Positions 1 to 6,122 of a stretch of 15,616 nt of DNA are shown here, piece after piece. Each line of letters starts with the position of its first letter. Position 1 is the first letter of the stretch. Origin of the DNA: Jiangellaceae bacterium (GTDB taxonomy: Bacteria; Actinomycetota; Actinomycetes; Jiangellales; Jiangellaceae); NCBI GenBank assembly GCA_030146385.1, contig JASLBX010000581.1, positions 1 through 15,616 of the forward strand, read 5' to 3'. The position numbers and the translations under genes were made by a program. The notes under the pieces are model-generated. The model ran no database searches. It was given only the letters and a program-made list of their open reading frames with translations, and had not been told where the DNA came from.

Positions 1-543
1 CGCAGCGCCGCCGCGGACGGCACCAGTCAGTGGATCACCTCTCCCGAGGCGCGGGCCGACGTGCACCGGCTCCGGGCGGAGTGCGACGCGATCCTGGTCG
101 GCACCGGCACCGTGCTGGCCGACAATCCGCGGCTGACGGTTCGCGACGCCACGGGCCGTCCGCTCGACTCCAGCCGCCAGCCACTCAGGGCCGTGATGGG
201 GCTGCGAACAATCCCGGCCGGCGCATCCGTCCTCGACGACGCCGCCGAGACACTCGTGCTGAGCACCCGCGATCCCGCCGAGGCGCTCAAGCGGCTGCTC
301 GACGACGACCGGCAGCACGTGCTGCTCGAGGGCGGGCCCACGCTGGCCGGCGCCTTCTGGCGGGAAGGCCTGGTCGACCGCGTGGTCGCGTATGTCGCTC
401 CGGCCCTGCTCGGCGCCGGCCCAGCCGCGGTCTCGGACATCGGCGTCGGCACGATCACCGACGCGATCAGGCTCGAGATCACCGATATCGCCCGCGTGGG
501 CCTGGACTTCCGGCTCACCGCGGTAAGGAAGGAAGGCAGCTGA
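1..543 (+). CDS. ribD: Riboflavin biosynthesis protein RibD, C-terminal part (5' end outside window)
   Basis: Only the last 180 residues are present, open at the left edge. They match the reductase half of bifunctional RibD, which uses NADPH to reduce the ribosyl group of the deaminated pyrimidine in step three of riboflavin synthesis. Visible features are the start of the domain (GTSQWITSPEARADVHRLR), then AILVGTGTVLADNPRLTVR, which is the typical substrate-binding stretch, then LLEGGPTLAGAFW near residue 110 of the fragment, and a closing DIARVGLDFRLTAV strand. The N-terminal deaminase half must lie upstream and cannot be checked. The TGA stop shares its last base with the ATG of ribE, so the two are translationally linked. 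The assignment rests on family motifs and on the rib genes that follow. Confidence 0.93.
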   Translation, partial: RSAAADGTSQWITSPEARADVHRLRAECDAILVGTGTVLADNPRLTVRDATGRPLDSSRQPLRAVMGLRTIPAGASVLDDAAETLVLSTRDPAEALKRLLDDDRQHVLLEGGPTLAGAFWREGLVDRVVAYVAPALLGAGPAAVSDIGVGTITDAIRLEITDIARVGLDFRLTAVRKEGS

Positions 544-1136
544 TGTTCACGGGAATTGTCGAGGAGCTCGGCGACGTCGTGGGCCTCGACCTTGACGGCG
601 ACTCGGCCCGCCTGACGGTCCGCGCGCCACTGGTCAGCTCCGACGCCGTCCATGGGGCGTCCATCGCAGTCAACGGCGTGTGCCTGACCGTGGTCGACGT
701 CAAGGATGACGGCTTCACCGCCGATGTCATGCGCGAGACGCTCGAGCGCTCGGCGCTCGGCGGACTTCGCGCGGGCGAGAAGGTCAATCTGGAGCGGGCG
801 GTGCGCGCGAGCGACCGGCTCGGCGGGCACATCGTGCAGGGCCACGTCGACGGCGTCGACGAGGTGCAGAGCAGGACGCCGGGCGAGCGGTGGGACGTCG
901 TCCGGATCGGCCTGCCGCCGCAACTCGCCAGGTACGTGGTCGAGAAGGGCTCGATCGCAGTCGACGGGGTGTCCCTGACGGTGTCGGGCCTGGGCGAGGA
1001 CTGGCTCGAGGTCAGCCTGATCCCAACCACGCTCGACCTGACGACGCTCGGGCTCCGCAAGCCCGGCGAGCGGGTGAACCTGGAGGTCGACGTCATCGCC
1101 AAATACGTCGAGCGGCTCGGACAGGTGCCGGCATGA
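543..1136 (+). CDS. ribE: Riboflavin synthase, alpha subunit
   Basis: This 197-residue protein joins two molecules of 6,7-dimethyl-8-ribityllumazine to give riboflavin plus a pyrimidine that is recycled; it acts in the cytosol as a trimer. It begins with the canonical MFTGIVEELG and shows the expected two-barrel repeat: NGVCLTV at residues 44-50 in the first half and DGVSLTV at 141-147 in the second, GGHIVQGHVDG at 94-104 and IPTTL at 160-164. Length is normal for the family (about 200). The ATG at 543 overlaps the ribD stop (TGATG) and is preceded by a strong purine run AAGGAAGGAAGG at 525-536, six bases before the start. A longer in-frame reading upstream exists but overlaps ribD and is not conserved in character. 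In some species this gene is called ribC. Confidence 0.97.
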   Translation: MFTGIVEELGDVVGLDLDGDSARLTVRAPLVSSDAVHGASIAVNGVCLTVVDVKDDGFTADVMRETLERSALGGLRAGEKVNLERAVRASDRLGGHIVQGHVDGVDEVQSRTPGERWDVVRIGLPPQLARYVVEKGSIAVDGVSLTVSGLGEDWLEVSLIPTTLDLTTLGLRKPGERVNLEVDVIAKYVERLGQVPA

Positions 1137-2371
1137 CGACCGTCCGGCTGGACAGCATCGAGCGGGCCATCGCCGACCTCGCGGCCGGCAGGGCCGTGGT
1201 GGTCGTCGATGACGAGGACCGCGAGAACGAGGGCGACCTGATCTTCGCTGCCCGCAAGGCCACGCCCGAGCTGATGGGATTCATGATCCGGTACACCTCC
1301 GGAGTGGTGTGCGTGCCGATGCTCGGGGCGGATCTCGACCGGCTCAAGCTGCCGCCCATGACGTTCATCAATGAGGACCGCAAGGGCACGGCGTACTCGG
1401 TGTCGGTGGACGCTCGCGACGGCATCACGACCGGCATCTCCGCGGCGGACCGGACGCACACCGTCCGCGTGCTGAGCGACTCCGCTACCGAGCCGTACGA
1501 GCTGACGCGGCCGGGCCATGTGTTCCCGCTCCGGGCGATGGACGGCGGCGTGCTGCGGCGTCCCGGCCACACCGAGGCCGGTGTCGATCTCGCGCGGCTC
1601 GCCGGGCTGACGCCGGCCGCCGTACTGGCGGAGATCGTGCACGACGACGGTTCGATGATGCGGGCACCGGCGCTCCGCGAGTTCGCCGACGAGCACGACC
1701 TGGCGATGGTCTCCATCGCCGACCTGATCCGGTACCGCCGCAGGTACGAATCGCAGGTCACCCGCGTCGCCGAGACGCGGCTGCCGACGGCGCACGGGAC
1801 GTTCCAGGCGCTGGCGTACCGCGACACCCTGGATGGCAGCGAGCACGTCGCGCTGGTCATGGGGGACGTGCGGGACGGGACGCCGGTGCTGGTGCGCGTC
1901 CACTCCGAATGCCTGACCGGCGACACGTTCGGGTCGGTCCGCTGTGACTGCGGGCCACAGCTGCAAGCCGCACTGGCGAAGGTGGCCAGCGAGGGCCGCG
2001 GCGTGGTGCTGTACATGCGCGGGCATGAGGGGCGGGGCATCGGGCTGGTGCACAAGCTGCGGGCCTACGAACTCCAGGACGCAGGCCACGACACGGTGGA
2101 CGCCAATCTGGAACTCGGCTTGCCGGCCGACGCGCGCGACTATGGCACGGGCGCGCAGATCCTGGCCGATCTCGGCCTCAAGGAGCTGCGGCTGCTGACC
2201 AACAACCCGGCCAAGCTGGCCGGCCTGGAGGGGTACGGGATGCGGGTGGTCGACCGGGTCGGCCTGCCGATCTCGCCCAACCCGGAGAACCTCCGCTACC
2301 TGCGGACCAAGCGCGACCGGATGGGGCACGACCTGCCCGACCTGGGAGATCTCGAAGGGAGCCCGATGTGA
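1133..2371 (+). CDS. ribBA: Bifunctional DHBP synthase / GTP cyclohydrolase II
   Basis: A 412-residue fusion supplying both building blocks of riboflavin. Residues 1-205 are 3,4-dihydroxy-2-butanone-4-phosphate synthase (ribulose 5-phosphate to DHBP), with the acidic metal loop DEDRENEGD at 27-35, GHVFPL at 128-133 and HTEA at 146-149. Residues 206-412 are GTP cyclohydrolase II, with RVHSECLTGD from 255, zinc-binding Cys260, Cys271 and Cys273 (the last two in RCDCG), GHEGRGIGL at 297-305, RDYGTGAQIL at 335-344 and TNNP at 356-359. All key motifs are intact in both halves, so both activities are expected. The start ATG lies in an ATGA overlap with the ribE stop, indicating translational coupling. 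The reading frame extends upstream inside ribE, but the start at 1133 gives the standard MTTVRLDSIERA N-terminus. Confidence 0.97.
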   Translation: MTTVRLDSIERAIADLAAGRAVVVVDDEDRENEGDLIFAARKATPELMGFMIRYTSGVVCVPMLGADLDRLKLPPMTFINEDRKGTAYSVSVDARDGITTGISAADRTHTVRVLSDSATEPYELTRPGHVFPLRAMDGGVLRRPGHTEAGVDLARLAGLTPAAVLAEIVHDDGSMMRAPALREFADEHDLAMVSIADLIRYRRRYESQVTRVAETRLPTAHGTFQALAYRDTLDGSEHVALVMGDVRDGTPVLVRVHSECLTGDTFGSVRCDCGPQLQAALAKVASEGRGVVLYMRGHEGRGIGLVHKLRAYELQDAGHDTVDANLELGLPADARDYGTGAQILADLGLKELRLLTNNPAKLAGLEGYGMRVVDRVGLPISPNPENLRYLRTKRDRMGHDLPDLGDLEGSPM

Positions 2372-2844
2372 GTGGAGCCGGAGCGCCGAAGCTGGCGCCG
2401 ATCGGAGCCGGTGACCTGCGCGTGGCCGTGGTGGCCGCGCAGTGGCACGACACGGTCATGAAGGGTCTGCTGGAAGGGGCGCAGCGGGCGCTGGACGAGG
2501 CGTCGGTGCGAGACCCGCTCATCGTGCGGGTACCCGGCTCGTTCGAGCTGCCGGTCGCGAGCGCCCGGCTGGCCCGCGCCGGCTATCACGCGATCGTCGC
2601 GCTCGGCGTGGTGATCCGTGGCGGGACACCCCACTTCGAGTTCGTCTGCCAGGCCGCGACGGAAGGGCTGACCCAGGTATCCGTCCAGACGGGCGTCCCG
2701 GTTGGTTTCGGTGTCCTGACGTGCGACAACGAGGAGCAGGCGCTGGATCGCGCCGGACTGCCCGGCTCGGCCGAGGACAAGGGCTACGAAGCCGCCCAGG
2801 CGGCAGTGGCGACAGCCCTCACCCTTCGCGCTGTGTCCGCGTGA
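2368..2844 (+). CDS. ribH: 6,7-dimethyl-8-ribityllumazine synthase
   Basis: A 158-residue lumazine synthase that condenses DHBP with the ribitylamino-pyrimidine to make the substrate of riboflavin synthase; members assemble as pentamers or 60-mers. Seen in the sequence: PGSFELP at 56-62 (substrate loop), GVVIRGGTPHFEFV at 80-93 with catalytic His89, and GVLTCDNEEQA at 115-125 followed by Arg128. The aromatic residue that stacks on the substrate is Trp26 (AQWHD), where many bacteria have Phe; I recall Trp at this position in mycobacterial enzymes. The start is GTG at 2368, overlapping the ribBA stop (GTGA), with an AAGGGAG Shine-Dalgarno at 2355-2361. Length is typical. This is the last gene of the coupled rib run. 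Confidence 0.97.
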   Translation: MSGAGAPKLAPIGAGDLRVAVVAAQWHDTVMKGLLEGAQRALDEASVRDPLIVRVPGSFELPVASARLARAGYHAIVALGVVIRGGTPHFEFVCQAATEGLTQVSVQTGVPVGFGVLTCDNEEQALDRAGLPGSAEDKGYEAAQAAVATALTLRAVSA

Positions 2845-2876
2845 TGGTCAGCGCAGCGCCTCGGTGGGCACGCCCG

Positions 2877-2882
2877 TACCCT
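2877..2882 (+). promoter_or_regulatory. Candidate -10 element of a leaderless hisE promoter
   Basis: TACCCT (TAnnnT type) lies in the 46-base ribH-hisE gap, 8 bases before the hisE GTG. If its last T is at -7, transcription would begin at about 2889-2891, on or next to the start codon. No Shine-Dalgarno is visible before that GTG, which fits leaderless translation. No clear -35 is seen, which is common in actinobacteria. This is inference from spacing. Confidence 0.5.
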
Positions 2883-2890
2883 GGACGGTT

Positions 2891-3154
2891 GTGAAGACGT
2901 TCGACGAGCTGTGGGTGGAACTGACCGCCAAGGTCGACGCCGGTGACACCGCCTCCGGGACGGTCGCAGCCGTGAAGAGTGGCGTGCACGAGGTTGGCAA
3001 GAAGGTGGTCGAGGAGGCCGCCGAAGCATGGATGGCCGCCGAGCACGAGTCGCCGGAGCGGGCCGCCGAGGAGATCTCCCAGCTGCTCTACCACGTCCAG
3101 GTGCTCATGCTCGCCCGAGGGATCACCCTCGACGAGGTCTACGCGAGGTTGTAG
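2891..3154 (+). CDS. hisE: Phosphoribosyl-ATP pyrophosphatase
   Basis: An 87-residue protein that hydrolyses phosphoribosyl-ATP to phosphoribosyl-AMP and pyrophosphate, the second step of histidine synthesis. It is an all-helical MazG/HisE-fold enzyme. Diagnostic stretches are KTFDELWVEL at the start, SGTVAAV, then GKKVVEEAAEAWMAAEHE with the metal-binding EExxE acidic cluster, and EEISQLLYHVQVLMLARG near the C-terminus. I chose the GTG at 2891 because homologues begin MKTFDEL and a TAnnnT hexamer sits just upstream. A GTG at 2864 would add nine residues (MGTPVPWTV) that cover the promoter-like sequence and look non-coding. Stop TAG is six bases before hisG, so the two are co-transcribed. Confidence 0.93.
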   Translation: MKTFDELWVELTAKVDAGDTASGTVAAVKSGVHEVGKKVVEEAAEAWMAAEHESPERAAEEISQLLYHVQVLMLARGITLDEVYARL

Positions 3155-3160
3155 GAGCCA

Positions 3161-4009
3161 ATGCCGCTACGTATCGCCGTCCCCAACAAGGGCACGCTCG
3201 CCGAGCCATCGGCCGAGATGCTGCGCGAAGCCGGGTACCGCCAGCGCGGATCCGGGCGCGAGCTGAGCCTGCGCGACCCGGACAACAACGTCGAGTTCTT
3301 CTTCCTGCGCCCGCGTGACATCGCGGTCTACGTCGGCTCGGGGACGCTGGACGTCGGATTCACCGGCCGTGACCTCCTGCTCGACTCGGGCGCGCCGGCC
3401 GAAGAGATCCTCGCTCTGGACTTCGCCCAGTCGACGTTCCGGTTCGCGGCCCTGCCGCGCACCGCGGAATCGGTCGGCGATCTGGACGGATTGCGGATCG
3501 CCACCTCGTACGCCGGCATTCTCGGCAAGTACCTTGCGGACGCCGGTGTGGACGCCGAGGTGGTGCGTCTCGACGGCGCGGTCGAGAACGCCATCGGCCT
3601 CGGGGTCGCGGATGTCATAGCCGATGTTGTCCAGACCGGGTCCACCCTGCAGCAGGCCGGCCTGAAGATCTTCGGTGAGCCGATCCTGCAGTCTGAAGCG
3701 ATCCTGATCGGCCACCCTGGCATTGAGCCGTCGCCCGAGGTCGAGCTGTTCGTCCGCCGGCTGCAAGGAGTGCTGACCGCCCGCCGCTACGTGATGATGG
3801 ACTACGACATCCGCGCGGAGCGGGTCGACGAGGCGTGCGCGCTCACTCCCGGCATCGAGTCGCCCACCGTGTCGCCGCTGCATCGAGAGGGCTGGGTCGC
3901 GGTGCGTGCGATGGTTCCGCGTGCCGATGCCCAGAAGGTCATGGACGACCTGTGGGAGATCGGCGCCCGCGGCATCCTCGTCACCGACATCCTCGCCACC
4001 CGCCTCTAA
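3161..4009 (+). CDS. hisG: ATP phosphoribosyltransferase, long form
   Basis: A 282-residue enzyme catalysing the committed step of histidine synthesis, ATP plus PRPP to phosphoribosyl-ATP. The N-terminus LRIAVPNKGTL carries the conserved NKG near residues 9-11. The PRPP-binding loop is DVIADVVQTGSTLQQAGL at about 151-168. Residues from about 205 to 282 form the HisG_C regulatory domain (VRAMVPRADAQKVMDDLWEIGARGILVTDI), so this is the long, self-contained form, expected to be histidine-inhibited and not to need HisZ. ATG at 3161 is preceded by TAGGAG at 3152-3157, which also contains the hisE stop. The gene ends nine bases before the long inverted repeat at 4018. Confidence 0.96.
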   Translation: MPLRIAVPNKGTLAEPSAEMLREAGYRQRGSGRELSLRDPDNNVEFFFLRPRDIAVYVGSGTLDVGFTGRDLLLDSGAPAEEILALDFAQSTFRFAALPRTAESVGDLDGLRIATSYAGILGKYLADAGVDAEVVRLDGAVENAIGLGVADVIADVVQTGSTLQQAGLKIFGEPILQSEAILIGHPGIEPSPEVELFVRRLQGVLTARRYVMMDYDIRAERVDEACALTPGIESPTVSPLHREGWVAVRAMVPRADAQKVMDDLWEIGARGILVTDILATRL

Positions 4010-4017
4010 CCCCCAAT

Positions 4018-4118
4018 GCGCTGATCATGCAAGAACGGGGCGGGCGACACGCCGAGGTGCGGGTTGCTCATGCGACCCGGGCGGCGTGTCGCACGCCCCG
4101 TTCTTGCATGATCAGCGC
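4018..4118. repeat. 101-base palindromic element with 37-bp arms, between hisG and xdhC
   Basis: Left arm 4018-4054 and right arm 4082-4118 are reverse complements over 37 positions with a single mismatch (G4043 against A4093). The outer 25 bases of each arm are perfect (outermost GCGCTGATCATGCAAG). The 27-base loop contains a second stem, 4061-4067 (GGGTTGC) against 4072-4078 (GCGACCC), which closes fully in RNA through one G-U pair. This would fold the whole element as one rod with a TCAT tip. It lies directly after the hisG stop and 12 bases before the xdhC -10. It may serve as a hisG terminator, but it is much longer than an ordinary one and lacks a U tract. A REP/MITE-like mobile palindrome is the other reading; I see no flanking target duplication. 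Confidence 0.85.
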
Positions 4119-4130
4119 GGGAAGTGGGCG

Positions 4131-4136
4131 TACCGT
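4131..4136 (+). promoter_or_regulatory. -10 element of a leaderless xdhC promoter
   Basis: TACCGT ends exactly six bases before the ATG at 4143. With its final T at -7, the predicted +1 is the A of the start codon. No Shine-Dalgarno precedes that ATG. The spacing is close to ideal for a leaderless actinobacterial gene, and it supports the chosen xdhC start. The palindrome's right arm ends 12 bases upstream, where a -35 would normally lie. Confidence 0.62.
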
Positions 4137-4142
4137 TGGGGT

Positions 4143-5249
4143 ATGCGGGACGTACTTGACCAGTTCTTGGCTTGGTGGCGCGACGGGCACCAGGTAGCCG
4201 TCGGCACGGTCGTGCGGACGTGGAGCTCGGCACCGCGAGATGTCGGCGCCGCCATGCTGGTCGGCCCGGGCGGCGAGGCGGTCGGGAGCGTATCCGGCGG
4301 GTGCGTCGAGGCCGCGGTCTACGAGGCGGCGAACGAGGTGCTGGCCGGCGCGCCGCCGCGGATCGAGCACTACGGGGTGAGCGACGACGACGCCTTCGCG
4401 GTCGGGCTGACCTGCGGCGGCACGATCGAGGTCTTCGTCGAGGCCGTCGACCGGGAGTCGCTGCCAGGGCTGGACGCCATCGCCGACGACATCGCGAACC
4501 GGCGGCCGGTCGCCCTCGCATCCGTCGTGGACGGCCCGGGCCGGCTCGGCACGCACCTGGTGGTACGTCCGGACGGCCGGCTCGGCGGGCTGGGCTCGGA
4601 GCGGCTGGACGACGCGGTCGCCGACGACGCCCGCGGAATGCTCGACCAGGGCATGACCGGCATCCGGCGGTACGGCCCGCACGGCGAGCGGCGCGGTGAC
4701 GAGCTCGGCGTCTTCGTGCAGTCGTTCGCGCCGCCGCCACGGATGCTGGTGTTCGGCGCCATCGACTTCGCCGCCGCGGTGTCCCGGGTCGGAAAGTTCC
4801 TGGGCTACCACGTCACCGTCTGCGACGCCCGACCAGTGTTCGCGACGCCGTCCCGGTTCCCCGAAGCCGACGAGGTGATCGTCCGGTGGCCGCACGAGTT
4901 CCTCGCCGAAGCGGCGGTCGACGAGCGGACGGTCATCTGCGTGCTCACCCACGACCCAAAGTTCGACGTCCCACTGCTCGAGGTGGCCCTGCGCTCGCCT
5001 GCGGCGTACGTGGGGGCGATGGGATCCCGGCGGACGCATGACGACCGGGTGGCGCGGCTCGCCGAGCGGGGCCTGTCCGACAAGGAACTTGCGCGGCTCG
5101 CGTCTCCGATCGGCCTGGACCTGGGGGCCCGCACCCCGGAGGAGACCGCCGTTTCGATCGCTGCCGAGATCATCTCGGCTCGCTGGGCCGGCACCGGCCG
5201 GCCACTGACCGAGACGTCCGGCCGGATTCACCGGGAGCATCCGCAGTGA
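4143..5249 (+). CDS. XdhC/CoxF-family molybdenum-cofactor maturation protein
   Basis: A 368-residue protein of the XdhC/CoxI family. Known members bind molybdenum cofactor, help its sulfuration and insert it into xanthine-dehydrogenase-family hydroxylases, including CO dehydrogenase. The N-terminal XdhC_CoxI region (residues 20-100) shows the hallmark SAPRDVGAAMLV, GSVSGGCVE at 48-56 with Cys54, and LTCGGTIEVFVE at 89-100. The C-terminal Rossmann-like XdhC_C domain starts at MLVFGAIDFAAAV (201-213) and contains VICVLTHDPKFD, AYVGAMGSRRTHDDR at 288-302 and SPIGLDLGARTPEETAVSIAAEI. The usual glycine-rich GAGHVG turn is replaced by GAIDF. The start is set by the leaderless promoter. Its stop overlaps the next gene (GTGA). 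The target could be the cox enzyme further along or a xanthine dehydrogenase elsewhere. Confidence 0.9.
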   Translation: MRDVLDQFLAWWRDGHQVAVGTVVRTWSSAPRDVGAAMLVGPGGEAVGSVSGGCVEAAVYEAANEVLAGAPPRIEHYGVSDDDAFAVGLTCGGTIEVFVEAVDRESLPGLDAIADDIANRRPVALASVVDGPGRLGTHLVVRPDGRLGGLGSERLDDAVADDARGMLDQGMTGIRRYGPHGERRGDELGVFVQSFAPPPRMLVFGAIDFAAAVSRVGKFLGYHVTVCDARPVFATPSRFPEADEVIVRWPHEFLAEAAVDERTVICVLTHDPKFDVPLLEVALRSPAAYVGAMGSRRTHDDRVARLAERGLSDKELARLASPIGLDLGARTPEETAVSIAAEIISARWAGTGRPLTETSGRIHREHPQ

Positions 5250-5794
5250 CCGTCGCCGGTCTCGTACTGGCGGCAGGCAAGGGCTCGCGGTTCGGACGGC
5301 CGAAAGCCGATCTCACGGTCGGCGGCGAACGGCTCGTTGACCGCGCCGTCAGCCTCCTGGCCACGGGTGGATGCCAACCCGTCGTCGTAGTGTCAGGCGC
5401 GCTGCGCTTGACCGTTACGAACGCGACGGTCGTCCACAACGACGCGTGGGCGAGCGGCATGGCTTCGTCCCTGCGTCGCGGCCTCGCGGCCATGCCGGGC
5501 GATGCGACGGCAGCCGTCGTGGTGCTGGTCGACACGCCGTGGCTCGGCGCCGAGTCGGTCCGGCGGATTATCTCCGCCCACCAGTCCGGGGCAACGCTGG
5601 CAACGGCCACGTACGACGGGACGCGGAGCCATCCGGTCTTGCTCGGCCGGGAGCACTGGACGGCAGTGGCCGAGGCGGCGACTGGCGACGTCGGTGCACG
5701 GGCCTATCTGGCCGGCCGTCCAGACGTCGTGGAAGTGGACTGCACCGGCACCGGCGACCCATCCGACGTCGACGTCCCTGAAGCCCTCCGCTGA
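5246..5794 (+). CDS. MocA/MobA-type molybdenum-cofactor nucleotidyltransferase
   Basis: A 182-residue NTP-transferase-fold protein, most like MocA, which joins CMP to molybdopterin to give the MCD cofactor used by CO dehydrogenase and xanthine-dehydrogenase-type enzymes. Evidence: nucleotide-binding LAAGKGSRFGRPKADL at 8-23, HNDAWASGMASSLRRGL at 64-80, the metal/substrate site LVDTPWL at 94-100, RSHPVLL at 127-133 and GDVGARAYL at 147-155. MobA (GMP transfer) is the alternative, but the GMxSSL segment and pairing with xdhC favour MocA. GTG start at 5246 overlaps the xdhC stop by four bases and has GGGAG at 5233-5237, eight bases upstream. The stop codon TGA is the first three bases of the hairpin at 5792. 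Confidence 0.87.
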   Translation: MTVAGLVLAAGKGSRFGRPKADLTVGGERLVDRAVSLLATGGCQPVVVVSGALRLTVTNATVVHNDAWASGMASSLRRGLAAMPGDATAAVVVLVDTPWLGAESVRRIISAHQSGATLATATYDGTRSHPVLLGREHWTAVAEAATGDVGARAYLAGRPDVVEVDCTGTGDPSDVDVPEALR

Positions 5795-5840
5795 TCATCG
5801 GCACTTACCGGCTAGATCACCCGGAAACTGCCGATGATCA
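5792..5840 (+). terminator. Hairpin at the end of the xdhC-mocA operon
   Basis: 5792-5811 pairs with 5821-5840 over 20 positions with two mismatches (5804/5828 and 5807/5825); the outer 12 bp, TGATCATCGGCA against TGCCGATGATCA, are perfect and the loop is nine bases. The left arm begins on the mocA TGA stop. There is no U tract afterwards (AGGGAGGGAG follows), as is usual for high-GC terminators. Its outer ends resemble those of the palindrome at 4018 (TGATCAT...ATGATCA). Confidence 0.68.
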
Positions 5841-5856
5841 AGGGAGGGAGCGAGGT

Positions 5857-5888
5857 TTAAGCGGAGCTTAAGTGCGACGCGGCAAGCT
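5857..5888 (+). promoter_or_regulatory. Candidate SARP-type operator plus -10 before the small ORF
   Basis: TTAAGCG (5857-5863) and TTAAGTG (5868-5874) are a heptamer direct repeat with an 11-base period, that is, a 4-base spacer. Eight bases later CAAGCT (5883-5888) resembles a TAnnnT -10, and its last base at -7 would put +1 at 5895, the GTG of the small ORF. Direct heptamers about 8 bp from the -10 are the known layout of SARP binding sites. The same stretch also reads as an inverted repeat (TTAAGC, GGA, GCTTAA; 5857-5871), so another dimeric regulator is possible. The geometry is seen in the sequence; the function is inference. Confidence 0.38.
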
Positions 5889-5894
5889 GAGGTC

Positions 5895-6074
5895 GTGGAC
5901 ACGTTCGTGATACGGATCTACCCTGCTGGGGAGGGCGAGCCTCGAGGGCTCCGGGGTGTCGTGTCCCAAGTGGCGAGTGGCGAGACGATGATCTTCAGAT
6001 CGGCCGAGGAGCTGCTCGCTTTCCTCGCCGATCCCCTCGGGGGGCGGGGGATCGGCGAGGAACTTACCTACTGA
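5895..6074 (+). CDS. Small 59-residue protein upstream of the BTAD regulator
   Basis: An ORF starting GTG reads MDTFVIRIYPAGEGEPRGLR, then GVVSQVASGETMIFRSAEEL, then LAFLADPLGGRGIGEELTY, stop. It looks like a real small protein: a strand-rich first half (TFVIRIY, LRGVVSQV), a polar turn (ASGE), a strand (TMIFRS) and a short amphipathic helix (AEELLAFLA). I have an unverified impression of similar short proteins with an LRGVV...F.S.EELLAFL pattern in actinobacteria. No function is known to me. No properly spaced Shine-Dalgarno exists (GAGG is only two bases from the GTG), but a -10-like hexamer fits a leaderless start. The gene ends 57 bases before the regulator start and its last 14 codons overlap a perfect hairpin. 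Likely co-transcribed with the regulator. Confidence 0.66.
   Translation: MDTFVIRIYPAGEGEPRGLRGVVSQVASGETMIFRSAEELLAFLADPLGGRGIGEELTY
6021..6062 (+). terminator. Perfect 16-bp hairpin inside the 3' end of the small ORF; possible attenuator
   Basis: 6021-6036 (TTCCTCGCCGATCCCC) and 6047-6062 are exact reverse complements, separated by a 10-base loop. The right arm ends 12 bases before the small ORF's last base and 70 bases before the regulator start. A stem this strong between two co-directional genes could be an intrinsic terminator, a read-through attenuator or an mRNA stability element. No U tract follows. The stem is certain; the role is not. Confidence 0.6.
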
Positions 6075-6122
6075 TTCCGCGGGAGAGTGCGACAATCACC
6101 TTCAAGGTGGCGTCGATCTCGC

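Noticed and set aside
515..2329. Long open frame on the - strand across ribE and ribBA
   Set aside because: It is antisense to well-identified rib genes, is rich in Arg/His/Pro/Ala as expected of a GC-rich shadow frame, and has no recognisable motif.
2845..2890. A terminator between ribH and hisE
   Set aside because: No stem longer than a few bases could be found, so read-through from the rib genes remains possible.
4015..4142. A coding gene inside the hisG-xdhC gap
   Set aside because: Both strands can be read through here only because the palindrome lacks stops; the translations of the two arms mirror each other and show no protein-like pattern.
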